Shown one piece after another: positions 17,727 to 25,784 of a stretch of DNA of 64,000 nucleotides. The stretch comes from Paenibacillus sp. FSL H7-0737. Lineage in GTDB: Bacteria > Bacillota > Bacilli > Paenibacillales > Paenibacillaceae. Location: the NCBI RefSeq assembly GCF_000758545.1, contig NZ_CP009279.1, positions 3,534,001 to 3,598,000 on the forward strand, read 5' to 3'. The translations under genes and the position numbers were made by a program. Under the pieces are notes generated by a model. The model was not told the origin of the DNA. It ran no database searches and was given only the letters and a program-made list of their open reading frames with translations. Position 1 is the first letter of the stretch. Every line of letters begins with the position of its first letter.

Positions 17727-18320
17727 GCCGCTAGCCCCGTTACGGGTGAACCGTATCATAAGTAGGGGAAAGCTTTTACAAATAGATCATTTAATATGGT
17801 CAGGGAACACACAGAGATACTATGATTTAATATGACTAGGTGGCATCTTACATTATGTACTCATTTCCTCCAAGAATAGATAAAGAAGCATTGCAACTTG
17901 AGGATTTTAACTCAATAGTCTTACTCGAAGCAAGTTAATAAAACAAAAATTTGGAGGGTAGCAAAATGACTGTAGATGATCATGCTCACTTAAAGTCTGG
18001 TACGAGTTTCTGATGAAAGTCTTGATTGAAGAACATACGGAGGATTCCGGAAGAAAGGTTAGTGAGCTTACATCTGTATATATTTGTCAGTGGATAAGAA
18101 CATAGTCCCATTAGAACCCGAGCCCCGCGCGGTTTTTGTATTTTAAGGGATCAAGTTCTTGTCCTTTACTCCAGACAGGAACTTGATCCTTTAGCCGTTA
18201 ATGGACAGGAACATGGTCCTATTACCGATTTGGTATTCATAAAATGAGCTTGAAAATAATTACCTATTTCATTAAATGGATGTCTAATGAAAGGTTAAAT
18301 ACTTAATGTTGTGGCAACTT
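17727..18320. other. Gene-poor stretch with two short reading frames and dyad motifs
   Basis: No full gene is visible. ATG 17855 opens 27 codons (MYSFPPRIDKEALQLEDFNS..., stop 17936-17938). After TTGGAGGG, ATG 17973 opens 14 codons (MTVDDHAHLKSGTSF, stop at about 18011-18013). They look like the stubs of decayed genes, not functional peptides. The right half carries the 17-bp motif copies listed separately. Confidence 0.4.
18092..18219. repeat. Four copies of a 17-bp dyad motif (left array)
   Basis: Copies approximate GGACAAGAACNTNGTCC: GGATAAGAACATAGTCC (18092), the inverted GGATCAAGTTCTTGTCC (18148-18164), GACAGGAACTTGATCC (18174-18189) and GGACAGGAACATGGTCC (18203-18219). The second and third together form a long hairpin. 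Further copies in opposite orientation occur at 19396-19435, beyond the repeat-protein gene. The pattern suggests transposase-binding sites or a MITE-like element. Confidence 0.55.
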
Positions 18321-19037
18321 TTACTCCTTGGTTTCTTTGTCCTTACCGCCGATTTTAAGTCCTAACTTTCCATTATATTTGCCTACCTGTCCGGCAACTC
18401 CTAAGCCTGCTCCTTGGCCGCCGCCGAGTTGTGCCTTGGCCTGGGCTCCGAGACCATTTTCGCCGCCAAGCTGTAAATGGGTTTGGAGTCCCGCGCCTTG
18501 ACTGAACCCCAAGTGTCCTTCGGCATCAGCACTCATACCGTACTCTCCTCCGACCTGCGCCCCCGTATGAAAACCTGCCACTTGACCGCCACCTATTTGG
18601 CTTTTTGCCTGAGCCGCAATCCCGTAATTGCCGAAGGCCTGGGCTTCCGCATTGAGCCCTAGACCCTGGCTGCTGTCCAGATGAGTATTGCCTTGCGCAT
18701 GGATTCCATATGAAGGAGTGCCCATATGGCCGCCCGCATACATACCCATGCTACCTAAGGCTAAATTCCCGCCAGCATTTAAACCAATGCCGTGTTTACC
18801 GCCTACTTCTATCCCGGTATTTAGCTTAATCCCCTGACCGCTGCATAAATTTTCGTTCATATAACCATTTATAAGTTCTTTTTTGGTGTTTTCGCTATCT
18901 GAGGGTATATCTGCCAGACTGCTTTCTGAACGGAAGAGATGGTAGTAATGAGAGTAAGGGAAAGGATTGTAACGGGTAAAGTAAGGGGATACGGATGGAT
19001 CAGCCTGGCTGTTTGGATATTCGTTCCCAAAGGTCAT
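18321..19037 (-). CDS. Glycine-rich repetitive protein
   Basis: About 238 residues. The N-terminal 75 are Ser/Tyr/Pro-rich without a signal peptide (EYPNSQADPSVSPYFTRYNP). From there to the end runs a degenerate repeat of about 17-18 residues built on GxGLxxxAxxxLGGxxG (for example GGENGLGAQAKAQLGGGQGA). Such low-complexity Gly/Ala/Gln repeats occur in spore-coat, exosporium and surface structural proteins; no family is recognised. The reading frame extends to an ATG at 19052, but GGAGGT at about 19050-19045 favours the ATG at 19037. It ends with a Lys-rich tail (KIGGKDKETKE). It lies between the two inverted motif arrays (18092-18219 and 19396-19435), so it may be cargo of a mobile element. 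Confidence 0.65.
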   Translation of the reverse strand: MTFGNEYPNSQADPSVSPYFTRYNPFPYSHYYHLFRSESSLADIPSDSENTKKELINGYMNENLCSGQGIKLNTGIEVGGKHGIGLNAGGNLALGSMGMYAGGHMGTPSYGIHAQGNTHLDSSQGLGLNAEAQAFGNYGIAAQAKSQIGGGQVAGFHTGAQVGGEYGMSADAEGHLGFSQGAGLQTHLQLGGENGLGAQAKAQLGGGQGAGLGVAGQVGKYNGKLGLKIGGKDKETKE

Positions 19038-19140
19038 CCGGGATACCTCCATTATTCAATTTATTACAACAGCCTATTCATGGATGACTTGAAGTGATAC
19101 CCTTCCTAAGTAAATCATATGAATTCAAGGTTCGCAGCCG

Positions 19141-19215
19141 ATGCACAATGAGCCGGGCGAAGTATCACTTATTTTTAACGGGGAAATCTACAACTACCGG
19201 GAACTGCGTAAATTG
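19141..19215 (+). pseudogene. Fragment of a class II glutamine amidotransferase (asparagine synthase-like)
   Basis: The frame reads MHNEPGEVSLIFNGEIYNYR followed by ELRKLV. This is the glutaminase-domain core (PMHNExxxxxxxFNGEIYNYxxLR) found about 70-95 residues into AsnB. The nucleophile Cys2 region and everything after about 19215 are gone. It is not derived from the intact asnB at 22265-24142, which has VFNGEIYNYKTLRDQL at the same place with different flanks. Confidence 0.7.
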
Positions 19216-19395
19216 GTACCGGCGGCGTGGCAAGATGCTGTGCGCCACGGACCTGGTTGCTTCGGACACGTAGGTGGGCGGAATGACCGAAGTCAGGGAC
19301 CAATCTCGTTAATTTTGTAAGAAAACATGGTTATTGATCAACTCATTTATATGGGTGGATTTTATATGCCGGAAAAAGTGGGGGAATCGGCAAAG

Positions 19396-19500
19396 GGACA
19401 AAGTTCTTGTCCTATAAGGGAATATGTTCTTGTCTTCCGATGTCCAAGGACACCAAAGTGCCTACATTTTGGGATTTTGACATAAAGTCACCTACATTGT
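19396..19500. repeat. Right motif array and IS-end-like direct repeats
   Basis: GGACAAAGTTCTTGTCC (19396-19412) and GGGAATATGTTCTTGTC (19418-19434) are inverted-orientation copies of the motif at 18092-18219. Next to them are two direct repeats, AAAGTGCCTACATTTTG (19455-19471) and AAAGTCACCTACATTGTA (19484-19501). Closely spaced direct repeats of this kind are typical transposase-binding sites at ends of IS21-type elements. A 15-codon frame (GTG at 19506: VIVLTDTYKVSRETL) follows, but no transposase gene remains. Confidence 0.45.
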
Positions 19501-19702
19501 AGCGGTGATTGTACTTACTGATACATACAAAGTATCTAGAGAGACTTTATAGCCGGATTTCTAGTTCACAAGGTAAGTAGTTCATTGACAGTCCACAGAT
19601 TTGAACGGTTGTACGAGGAGTAAGTTTCTGATCGGGGGATTAGATACGAGATATGCGATGGGCAGAGCTACTAATCCCGGCATGGATTGGCAACAGTTTT
19701 TA

Positions 19703-19748
19703 TTGACTGAACTACATTCAGTCAGTTATGATTGAATCATATTCAGTC
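19703..19748 (+). promoter_or_regulatory. Promoter of the TetR operon with two palindromic operators
   Basis: TTGACT (19703-19708), an 18-bp spacer and TATGAT (19727-19732). A perfect 8-bp-arm dyad TGACTGAA-ctaca-TTCAGTCA (19704-19724) overlaps the -35. A second, imperfect one, GATTGAA-tcata-TTCAGTC (19730-19748), covers the start site. Both have 5-bp spacers, consistent with TetR-type autoregulation. Confidence 0.8.
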
Positions 19749-19777
19749 GCGATAAAAATTACATTGGGAGATGGACA

Positions 19778-20377
19778 ATGAAGAGAATATCAAAAGAACC
19801 TGATCTAAGACGCCAAGAATTAATGGATATTGGCTTTGAACTTTATATGAAAAATGGTATGGGAGGATTTAGCATAAAGGATGTCGTTAATCATGCGGGT
19901 GTTGCAACCGGCTTATTTTATTACTACTTTAAATCTAAAGAAGAGTTTGTTAATGAGATTTTGAATAATTTCATTGTGAAAAATGTAGAAAAAATTCAAC
20001 ATGCACTTAATTCAAATGAATTGACCGTTATGCAAAAAATGAAAGATTCTCTAGAGATATTTTGGACATTTATTGAAAAACTAGCACCATATAAACATGT
20101 GAGTTCTTATCAGACAGAACAACACTTCCAACTCGAGAAGAAATTATACAAGCAAATACACCCACTATTTCAACAGGTAATTGAAGATGGGATGAAAATA
20201 GGGATTTTCCACACTGCCAACGCATCGTTAACTTCTGGATATATTTTATATGGCCTTAGTAGTATTGCCCATTCGGAGATAGATTTAAATCTTGATATTA
20301 AGAAAGAGATCGTTAATCTAATATTAACCACACTACGATACGATTCAAAACATAAGAATACAGGAGAATTCATATGA
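19778..20377 (+). CDS. TetR/AcrR-family transcriptional regulator
   Basis: 199 residues. The N-terminal helix-turn-helix (GFELYMKNGMGGFSIKDVVN, then AGVATGLFYYYFKSKEEFV) is a textbook TetR_N domain; the C-terminal ligand domain has no family-specific signature. Two palindromes in its promoter (19704-19748) indicate autorepression. Its TGA overlaps the ATG of the next gene (ATGA at 20374-20377), so the two are co-translated and the neighbour is the likely co-regulated target. Both genes are AT-rich. The inducing ligand cannot be inferred. Confidence 0.9.
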   Translation: MKRISKEPDLRRQELMDIGFELYMKNGMGGFSIKDVVNHAGVATGLFYYYFKSKEEFVNEILNNFIVKNVEKIQHALNSNELTVMQKMKDSLEIFWTFIEKLAPYKHVSSYQTEQHFQLEKKLYKQIHPLFQQVIEDGMKIGIFHTANASLTSGYILYGLSSIAHSEIDLNLDIKKEIVNLILTTLRYDSKHKNTGEFI

Positions 20378-21111
20378 AAATTTATATTAACGGAAACGAT
20401 ATTTCACAGGAACAACTTACAAAATGGAAAAGAGAACGTATAAAAAAGGTTTTAAATACATTAGGACATAATGAGCCTGAAATAAATGATACAGACGCCA
20501 TGATAAAAAAGTTAGCTGAACTAAAGATGAGATATTCCTATAACGAAATGTACGATAAATTGAAATCTAAACTTAGATTGAGTGGAATGATTATGCGTGT
20601 CTGTGCTGCTTTATCTGGAGATAGACGGAAATTTTCAAAAACAGGTATCTATTTAGAGGGCATTTCGGCAGAAGAAGCTATAAAGGGAATTGATAGTTTA
20701 ATGCTAGAGCAATCACGCGAGAATGATAAAGTAAATCTATCAGCTTGTCCTGATCATTATGTATTAAGACCTTTTGGAGAAAACGAACTGGAGGTCATTG
20801 AAACTACTGGTAATTCCCCGTTTCCTGTTCAATTCTTCATTGTCTTTGATGACGAAACAGGATTAAAAACACCTAGAGATAACTCTTATCAGTACCAATC
20901 AGCAGGTGTTGCCCGTATGAAAGACGGTACTATTATAGGTGGGGTTCGTCATCAATTCAAAGATACCAATACTGGGATAGAAGTAAGTCTTGTTGTTGAG
21001 TTCCCAGCGCTTTGTCCTACTAGACTTATAGAATCGCATCAATTGCATTTAGCATGTGAGTTTTCTTATTGGTTACAATGGATCAAGGATCATAAAAATA
21101 GTAACGGATAA
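20374..21111 (+). CDS. Conserved hypothetical protein, partner of the TetR regulator
   Basis: A 245-residue cytoplasmic protein without signal peptide or membrane segments. The N-terminal third is Lys/Glu-rich and helical (MKIYINGNDISQEQLTKWKR); the rest is mixed alpha/beta (CPDHYVLRPFGENELEVIET, GGVRHQFKDTNTGIEVSLVV). I do not recognise the family. It overlaps the TetR gene by 4 nt and lies under the same autoregulated promoter, so the regulator's ligand is probably its substrate or product. Confidence 0.7.
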   Translation: MKIYINGNDISQEQLTKWKRERIKKVLNTLGHNEPEINDTDAMIKKLAELKMRYSYNEMYDKLKSKLRLSGMIMRVCAALSGDRRKFSKTGIYLEGISAEEAIKGIDSLMLEQSRENDKVNLSACPDHYVLRPFGENELEVIETTGNSPFPVQFFIVFDDETGLKTPRDNSYQYQSAGVARMKDGTIIGGVRHQFKDTNTGIEVSLVVEFPALCPTRLIESHQLHLACEFSYWLQWIKDHKNSNG

Positions 21112-21724
21112 ACATTCTTGAAATAAAGAAAACATGCAGTTTTTTTATAATTAAGACTAAAGTATAGTGCTCATGCCTTACAAAGTTTTTGATGTAATCA
21201 ATGTCGCCGTTTTATATTTTTTTGTTTGAGAAAGAGGTCATTTCAGTAGAATGTACTGAATTTTATCTAATAGAATGGGGGGGGAATTTCTATGTTTGCC
21301 ATACTTTTAGCTATTAACACGATTTTGATGAAAATTGGAACCAAACAGGGCCTTTTCCAATTCATAGACATATGTACAAAATACGGGTTTTGTGAGGAAG
21401 TAGTATATAAATTAATGTAGCAAGCCAATTTAAACCATACTAAAGCCAATTAGCTGTCCATAATTGATATCTATACAATATTCAAAATTGTTCATAATAG
21501 CTTCCCTTTCATGAACAATCGAATCTCTTTTTAGAAATTGATATGTCTCTAACGAGTATTAAACTTTAAAGTGTATCAGAATCTCGGATTAAACTCTGTG
21601 TGGTTATATTTAATATGTTTATTGTTGATTGTTCTTTACGTACCTCTTAAATAAAAAATCTAAATATTACCATTAATTAACTTATATCAGTATCTTCATA
21701 CACGTCAGTCTTATAGCTTCAATT
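21112..21724. other. AT-rich intergenic region, no gene seen
   Basis: No frame with coding character. One 8-bp inverted repeat, TTGTTCAT / ATGAACAA (21488-21495 / 21511-21518), is the only structure noted. The TetR operon and the immunity-like gene converge here, but no strong terminator is visible. Confidence 0.5.
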
Positions 21725-22249
21725 TTAAAACATTTCTTTAGCTATCCTTAATTGTCTTTCCCGTTCTTTAGTGGCAGCCTCGGCCACTGAAAAATCATTG
21801 GATATGTTTACCATTTTAACGGCATAGTCACTGCTTACCATAGCGTGTCCTCTCATATGTCCAGTTGCAATGGCTTGTTCAAAAGAACGAGCAGCATACT
21901 TACTTGCTTCGGTTGTGGACTTTTTCGCTAATTCATTCACTATGAATCCAACTTTTCTTAAGTCAAAGGCTCTGATACCACCAGCTATACGTTTTTCTAG
22001 CGTTTCTATCCCTAAATCAATGCGCGGGTCATTTATAAGATGTTGATCCAGATGATCCAGGTGTTCAACAGCAACGCTCAAAGCCCATTTGGCCAGGAAC
22101 TTCTGCGGTAATTTTTCAAGTGTCTCTTCAAGTTGATTTCTTAATTCATTATTGTCTACAATCTTTATCTTAGGACTACTGTAAGTAAATTCGTTAGTTG
22201 ATTTTATTTGCTGCTCATGTTTATTCCATGCATATTCCTCAATGTTCAA
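21725..22249 (-). CDS. Putative immunity protein (Imm-5-like)
   Basis: A 174-residue helical protein. The pattern FLAKWALSVAVEHLDHL, GIETLEKRIAGGIRAFDLRK, AARSFEQAIATGHMRGHAMV and SSDYAVKMV resembles the Imm-5 'putative immunity protein' family, whose members have an AxWAxxxAExxL start and a histidine-bearing GHxxxHAxxAxxYA end. This is assigned from pattern memory. It lies 15 nt downstream of asnB with GGGGGAGA at the asnB stop, so it is the second gene of that operon. No toxin gene is nearby, so an immunity role is unsupported by context. Confidence 0.6.
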   Translation of the reverse strand: MNIEEYAWNKHEQQIKSTNEFTYSSPKIKIVDNNELRNQLEETLEKLPQKFLAKWALSVAVEHLDHLDQHLINDPRIDLGIETLEKRIAGGIRAFDLRKVGFIVNELAKKSTTEASKYAARSFEQAIATGHMRGHAMVSSDYAVKMVNISNDFSVAEAATKERERQLRIAKEMF

Positions 22250-22264
22250 ACGATCTCTCCCCCA

Positions 22265-24142
22265 TTACAGCACGGCACTCTTTAATTGCTTCAGATCTTC
22301 TTTCATAAAAAGCGTGTACCACACTGAAAAAATGTAAATTAGCCAGATTCTACGCGAATAATCACCTTTATTACTCCGATGCTGGATAAACATTTCTTCG
22401 ATGATATTCATATTGAATATTTCTTCAATACCACTATAGCGTATTTGCTCAAACATTATATCTGAAATCGGGGTCTTAAGCCAATCACGAATCGGTACGG
22501 GAAATCCTAATTTCGGGCGATTCACAATAGCATCAGGAACAATTCCTTCCATAGCTTTACGCAAAGCGAGTTTTGTTGTATTTTTGCCAATCCGATTGGA
22601 GACTGGAATTTTACTAGCCGTTTCGAAAACCTCTTTATCTAAAAACGGGACTCTTAATTCCAATGAATGTGCCATAGACAGCTTATCTGCTTTTGACAAA
22701 ATATCGCCAGGCAACCAAAAATTCATATCAATAAACTGCATTCTTGTCGTAGGATCTAGGTGTACTGTCTTATCATAAAAAGGCTTAACGATATCCGTCG
22801 GATGTAAAAAGCTATTTTGAGCGTGTACCGACTCATGGAGCAAGTTCATCTTTCCGCTTTTGTTAAAGATATTAGCATTACCGAAAAAGCGTTCCTCTAA
22901 AGGTGTCAGCCCCCGAAGTAAATAGTTTTTTCCATAAAAATGATATGGATATATAGACAATGATTTTCGTAACGAATCCTTTATGAAATTGGGCATCCAT
23001 GAAATGGGTCTTAGTGCATCTGGCTCTCTATAGATCCGGTATCCTCCGAATAATTCATCAGCTCCTTCCCCGGATAGGACAACCGTGACATGATCTTTTG
23101 CAAGCTGATTGAGATGATAAAGAGCGATGGCGGAAGGATCCGCGACAGGCTCATCTAGATGCCATACCGTTTTCGGAATACTCTCAAAAAAGTCTTCTGT
23201 TGATAAAATGTGAAAATAATGATCCGTTCCCAGTTTAGCTGCCGTTTGATTTGCAATGATTGTTTCATTGTTTACCCCTTCAAATCCAATCGAAAAGGTC
23301 TTTGTGGATTCTTCTGCTTTCATCATTGCAGCTATAGCTGTGGAGTCAATTCCACTGGACAAAAAACACCCTCTATTCACATCACTTTGTAAATGAAGGT
23401 TTACAGACTCTTTCAATTTCCACTGAATTTCTTCCGCATAGTCAGCTAAAGATCGTTTTACCGGATGAAAATGGGGCTCCCAATATTTCTCGATCTTCAT
23501 TTCACCTTCAGCGTTAACTAATACTCTCTCTGCAGGTCCTAATTTATGAATATGTTCAAACATCGTATCCGGTTGCGGCACATACTGAAAAGTTAAGTAG
23601 CTAAATAAACTTTGATACTGTAGCTTTCTTGGTACTCCGCGAACCGCAAGAATGCTTTTAATTTCCGAAGCAAATAAAAGATGATTCTCGTCTTTGTAAT
23701 AATAAAAAGGCTTGATGCCAAAATGATCTCTGGCAGCAAAAAGGGTCTGTTCCTTAACATCCCAAATCGCAAAACTAAACATTCCTCGTAAATGATGGAC
23801 ACAGTCCTTACCGTATTCCTCATATAAATGCACAATGACCTCTGTATCTGATTGCGTTTGGAAGTGATGTCCTTTTAGCTTAAGCTGATCTCGTAGTGTT
23901 TTATAATTATAGATTTCACCATTAAAAACAATCCAAAGGGAACGATCTTCATTCGTCATCGGTTGATTTCCATCACGTAAATCTATAACGGATAACCTAC
24001 GAAAACCGAGCCCAATTCGAGAATCGAGCCATACCCCTTCATGATTAGGACCTCGGTGATTCATTGCACCTGTCATTTGTTTTAAGGTTTCCTCTTGCGG
24101 GGGTTGTCCATTACACTTTAAGATTCCTGCTATTCCGCACAT
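22265..24142 (-). CDS. asnB: Asparagine synthase, glutamine-hydrolysing
   Basis: A 625-residue cytoplasmic enzyme that makes asparagine from aspartate, ATP and glutamine. The frame is open to 24205, but the start must be ATG 24142. This gives MCGIAGI with Cys2 as the glutaminase nucleophile, and AGGAAGGA lies 10 nt upstream. The class II glutaminase domain (about 1-210: RGPNHEG, FNGEIYNY, SDTEV) is followed by the synthetase domain with a PP-loop (LSSGIDSTAIAAMM) and GEGADELFGGYRIYR. Length and features match the B. subtilis AsnB/AsnO group. An Imm-5-like gene follows in the same operon. Related YisO/AsnO genes are tied to sporulation in Bacillus; that link is inference here. Confidence 0.93.
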   Translation of the reverse strand: MCGIAGILKCNGQPPQEETLKQMTGAMNHRGPNHEGVWLDSRIGLGFRRLSVIDLRDGNQPMTNEDRSLWIVFNGEIYNYKTLRDQLKLKGHHFQTQSDTEVIVHLYEEYGKDCVHHLRGMFSFAIWDVKEQTLFAARDHFGIKPFYYYKDENHLLFASEIKSILAVRGVPRKLQYQSLFSYLTFQYVPQPDTMFEHIHKLGPAERVLVNAEGEMKIEKYWEPHFHPVKRSLADYAEEIQWKLKESVNLHLQSDVNRGCFLSSGIDSTAIAAMMKAEESTKTFSIGFEGVNNETIIANQTAAKLGTDHYFHILSTEDFFESIPKTVWHLDEPVADPSAIALYHLNQLAKDHVTVVLSGEGADELFGGYRIYREPDALRPISWMPNFIKDSLRKSLSIYPYHFYGKNYLLRGLTPLEERFFGNANIFNKSGKMNLLHESVHAQNSFLHPTDIVKPFYDKTVHLDPTTRMQFIDMNFWLPGDILSKADKLSMAHSLELRVPFLDKEVFETASKIPVSNRIGKNTTKLALRKAMEGIVPDAIVNRPKLGFPVPIRDWLKTPISDIMFEQIRYSGIEEIFNMNIIEEMFIQHRSNKGDYSRRIWLIYIFSVWYTLFMKEDLKQLKSAVL

Positions 24143-24249
24143 GCTATTGTAGTCCTTCCTATAGTAAAGATTAGGATATAGAGTGCCCACAATTGCATTG
24201 ATCAATCATTTTTTTTAGAATCACGCTGGTGAATCGTACTTTAATCCAT

Positions 24250-24294
24250 AAAAAAACGCCGAATGATTCACTATATGAATCGTTCGACGTTTTC
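24250..24294 (-). terminator. Terminator of the alpha/beta hydrolase gene
   Basis: On the minus strand, AACGtCGAAcGATTCA pairs with TGAATCaTTCGgCGTT around a short loop and runs into seven T residues. It separates the hydrolase from asnB. Confidence 0.8.
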
Positions 24295-24304
24295 TTATTC
24301 ACTC

Positions 24305-25243
24305 TTATTTTATTTCACTCATGAAGCTTCTGAAATTCTCCACGATTTCTTTCGATTTAGTATGGTGTAAATAATGATCGCCTTCAAACATCATCATCTT
24401 CCCATGCAAGGAATCTTTGATCTGTTCTTCATGTAAAGCTGCCCAGCCCTCAACATCCGAATTATCTTTTACTAAGAAGAACATCACGGGAAGTTCTTTA
24501 GGGAACTTTAAGTTTTCTGCGGCTTTGAAGTTGCTTGAGAAATGATCTGCTTCGCTGATGATATTTGGATTCATCATGTTTTTAAGCGAAAGCATTCTAT
24601 TTTGCTCTTTCGTTTTAGCATCAACATCGGGTGCAATGATTTGATCAGGCGAGAGTTTAACCAGCAATCTGTAGAAACCTGATTGTTTAAGTGATTTTAA
24701 GGCTGCTGTTGGAAGTTCATCGCCGGCTCCTTGTGCCGGAACACTGCTGTCGATCCCTACGAATGCACTAACTTCGTTTTTGTATTTGTTCACATAGTCT
24801 AGAGCATAAATTCCGGATATGGAGTGTCCCATCAGAATATAACGGTCTATATTTAATTGTTGTAAACTTTCATGTAACTCACTCACTATATTTTCAGTAC
24901 TTCGTTCTTTTTCCGTGATATCACTTAATCCATAGCCAAATGGCTCAATCACAACCACTTTGTAAAATGGAGATAACTCGTCTACAAGCGGCTTAAAATC
25001 AATACCCGGCGCTGCAGTTCCATATCCTGGTAATAATACTACCGACTCTTCACCATTTCCTTGAATCGTGACGTTCATTTTTTTTCCATCTACAGGTACA
25101 AGCTGACCATAGGGTTCAATTTTTCCTTTCTCGATTTTGTTGCAGATCACATTAACAGTAAAAACAATGGCTAGAAAAAGCGCTATGGCTATGACTATAA
25201 CTCCTATTGCTTTCAGTAAAAAGAAAAATGTCTTTTTCATCAT
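24305..25243 (-). CDS. Membrane-anchored alpha/beta hydrolase
   Basis: About 312 residues. A single N-terminal hydrophobic helix (about 4-35) anchors the protein, with the catalytic domain outside. Oxyanion-loop GYGTAAPG and nucleophile elbow GHSISG (Ser) are clear. The acid lies in the VKDNSDVEG region, and the His is in FEGDHYLHHTKS near the C-terminus, as in lipase/haloperoxidase-type hydrolases. Substrate unknown. The frame extends to a GTG at 25261, but GGGGAG placed 10 nt before ATG 25243 favours the shorter start. It is monocistronic with its own terminator. Upstream, two pairs of 11-bp-spaced TTAA-type repeats (25328-25388) suggest response-regulator control. Confidence 0.85.
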   Translation of the reverse strand: MMKKTFFFLLKAIGVIVIAIALFLAIVFTVNVICNKIEKGKIEPYGQLVPVDGKKMNVTIQGNGEESVVLLPGYGTAAPGIDFKPLVDELSPFYKVVVIEPFGYGLSDITEKERSTENIVSELHESLQQLNIDRYILMGHSISGIYALDYVNKYKNEVSAFVGIDSSVPAQGAGDELPTAALKSLKQSGFYRLLVKLSPDQIIAPDVDAKTKEQNRMLSLKNMMNPNIISEADHFSSNFKAAENLKFPKELPVMFFLVKDNSDVEGWAALHEEQIKDSLHGKMMMFEGDHYLHHTKSKEIVENFRSFMSEIK

Positions 25244-25327
25244 GTAATTCCCGCTCCCCACATATTTATATCTTCTCTTCTGTCCATTTCATTCTAACAA
25301 TCCAGTCTTAGATCCTGTGAAACACAA

Positions 25328-25388
25328 GTTTAAGTGAACCTTAACTTTCAGCATCAGCTAACGAAATCAAATTAAGCTTCCGTTAAGA
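25328..25388 (-). promoter_or_regulatory. Two pairs of 11-bp-spaced repeats upstream of the hydrolase
   Basis: On the minus strand, TCTTAAC / GCTTAAT (starts 11 bp apart, 25388-25371) and GTTAAGG / CTTAAAC (25345-25328, also 11 bp apart). GTTAAGGTTCA-CTTAAACTTG closely resembles the repeats before the M1 peptidase (TTTAAGGTTAA and TTTAAAACTCG). The -10 box is not clear. Confidence 0.4.
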
Positions 25389-25432
25389 TAACTTTTATAA
25401 ATATGATTTCACTTTCGTCCATTTGATATCAT

Positions 25433-25496
25433 AAAAAAACACCTTTAGATATTCGCTGATTAGCCCATAAGACCATTCAACGATATTCTAAAGGTG
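25433..25496 (-). terminator. Terminator after the DUF896 gene
   Basis: CACCTTTAGA / TCTAAAGGTG arms (25487-25496 and 25440-25449 as read on the minus strand), with extra pairing inside, are followed by seven T residues on the minus strand. Confidence 0.75.
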
Positions 25497-25520
25497 TAAA
25501 TTCACTTCATTAGCTAAATA

Positions 25521-25745
25521 TTAGTTCAAAGTTTCTTTACGCGATAAACGAATTTTTTCAGGCGTAACATCATTTCCCTCAGGATCTACAATCGTTACTC
25601 CCGATAGACTGTTACGAACTTGTCCACGAATTTCACGCAGATAATCTTCACGCAAAGCGATCTGTTCCACCCATTCACTTTTTGTCAGACCTTCTTCACG
25701 TTCTTTCCTGGCTAGTTCATTAATACGAGTCAAACTGGTAATCAT
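25521..25745 (-). CDS. DUF896 (UPF0291, YnzC/YlaC-like) small protein
   Basis: A 74-residue helical-hairpin protein of the DUF896 family, recognised by INELARKEREEGLTKSEWVE and QIALREDYLREIRGQVRNSL. B. subtilis YnzC belongs here and is part of an SOS-linked operon; the molecular function is not established. The variable C-terminus (VTPEKIRLSRKETLN) is normal. It lies 26 nt downstream of the MarR gene, probably co-transcribed. A second copy of the MarR operator-like dyad lies in the junction (25771-25784), which could give it separate MarR control. Confidence 0.9.
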   Translation of the reverse strand: MITSLTRINELARKEREEGLTKSEWVEQIALREDYLREIRGQVRNSLSGVTIVDPEGNDVTPEKIRLSRKETLN

Positions 25746-25770
25746 CTATGTTCCTCTTTTCTAAGTTTTG

Positions 25771-25784
25771 ATTAGCTTGCTAAT
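25771..25784. promoter_or_regulatory. Second MarR-type dyad at the marR/DUF896 junction
   Basis: ATTAGC-TT-GCTAAT is a perfect inverted repeat that differs at one base from the core ATTAGCATGCTAAT of the operator at 26224-26241. It spans the marR stop codon. It may be an extra repressor site or simply coding coincidence. Confidence 0.45.

Noticed and set aside
18360..18840. Periodic DNA pattern considered as a minisatellite or CRISPR array
   Set aside because: The period is 51-54 nt without constant spacers and encodes the glycine-rich protein repeats in frame.
24143..24205. N-terminal extension of asnB by 21 residues
   Set aside because: AsnB needs Cys2 as the free N-terminal nucleophile; MCGIAGI with a good ribosome-binding site starts at 24142.
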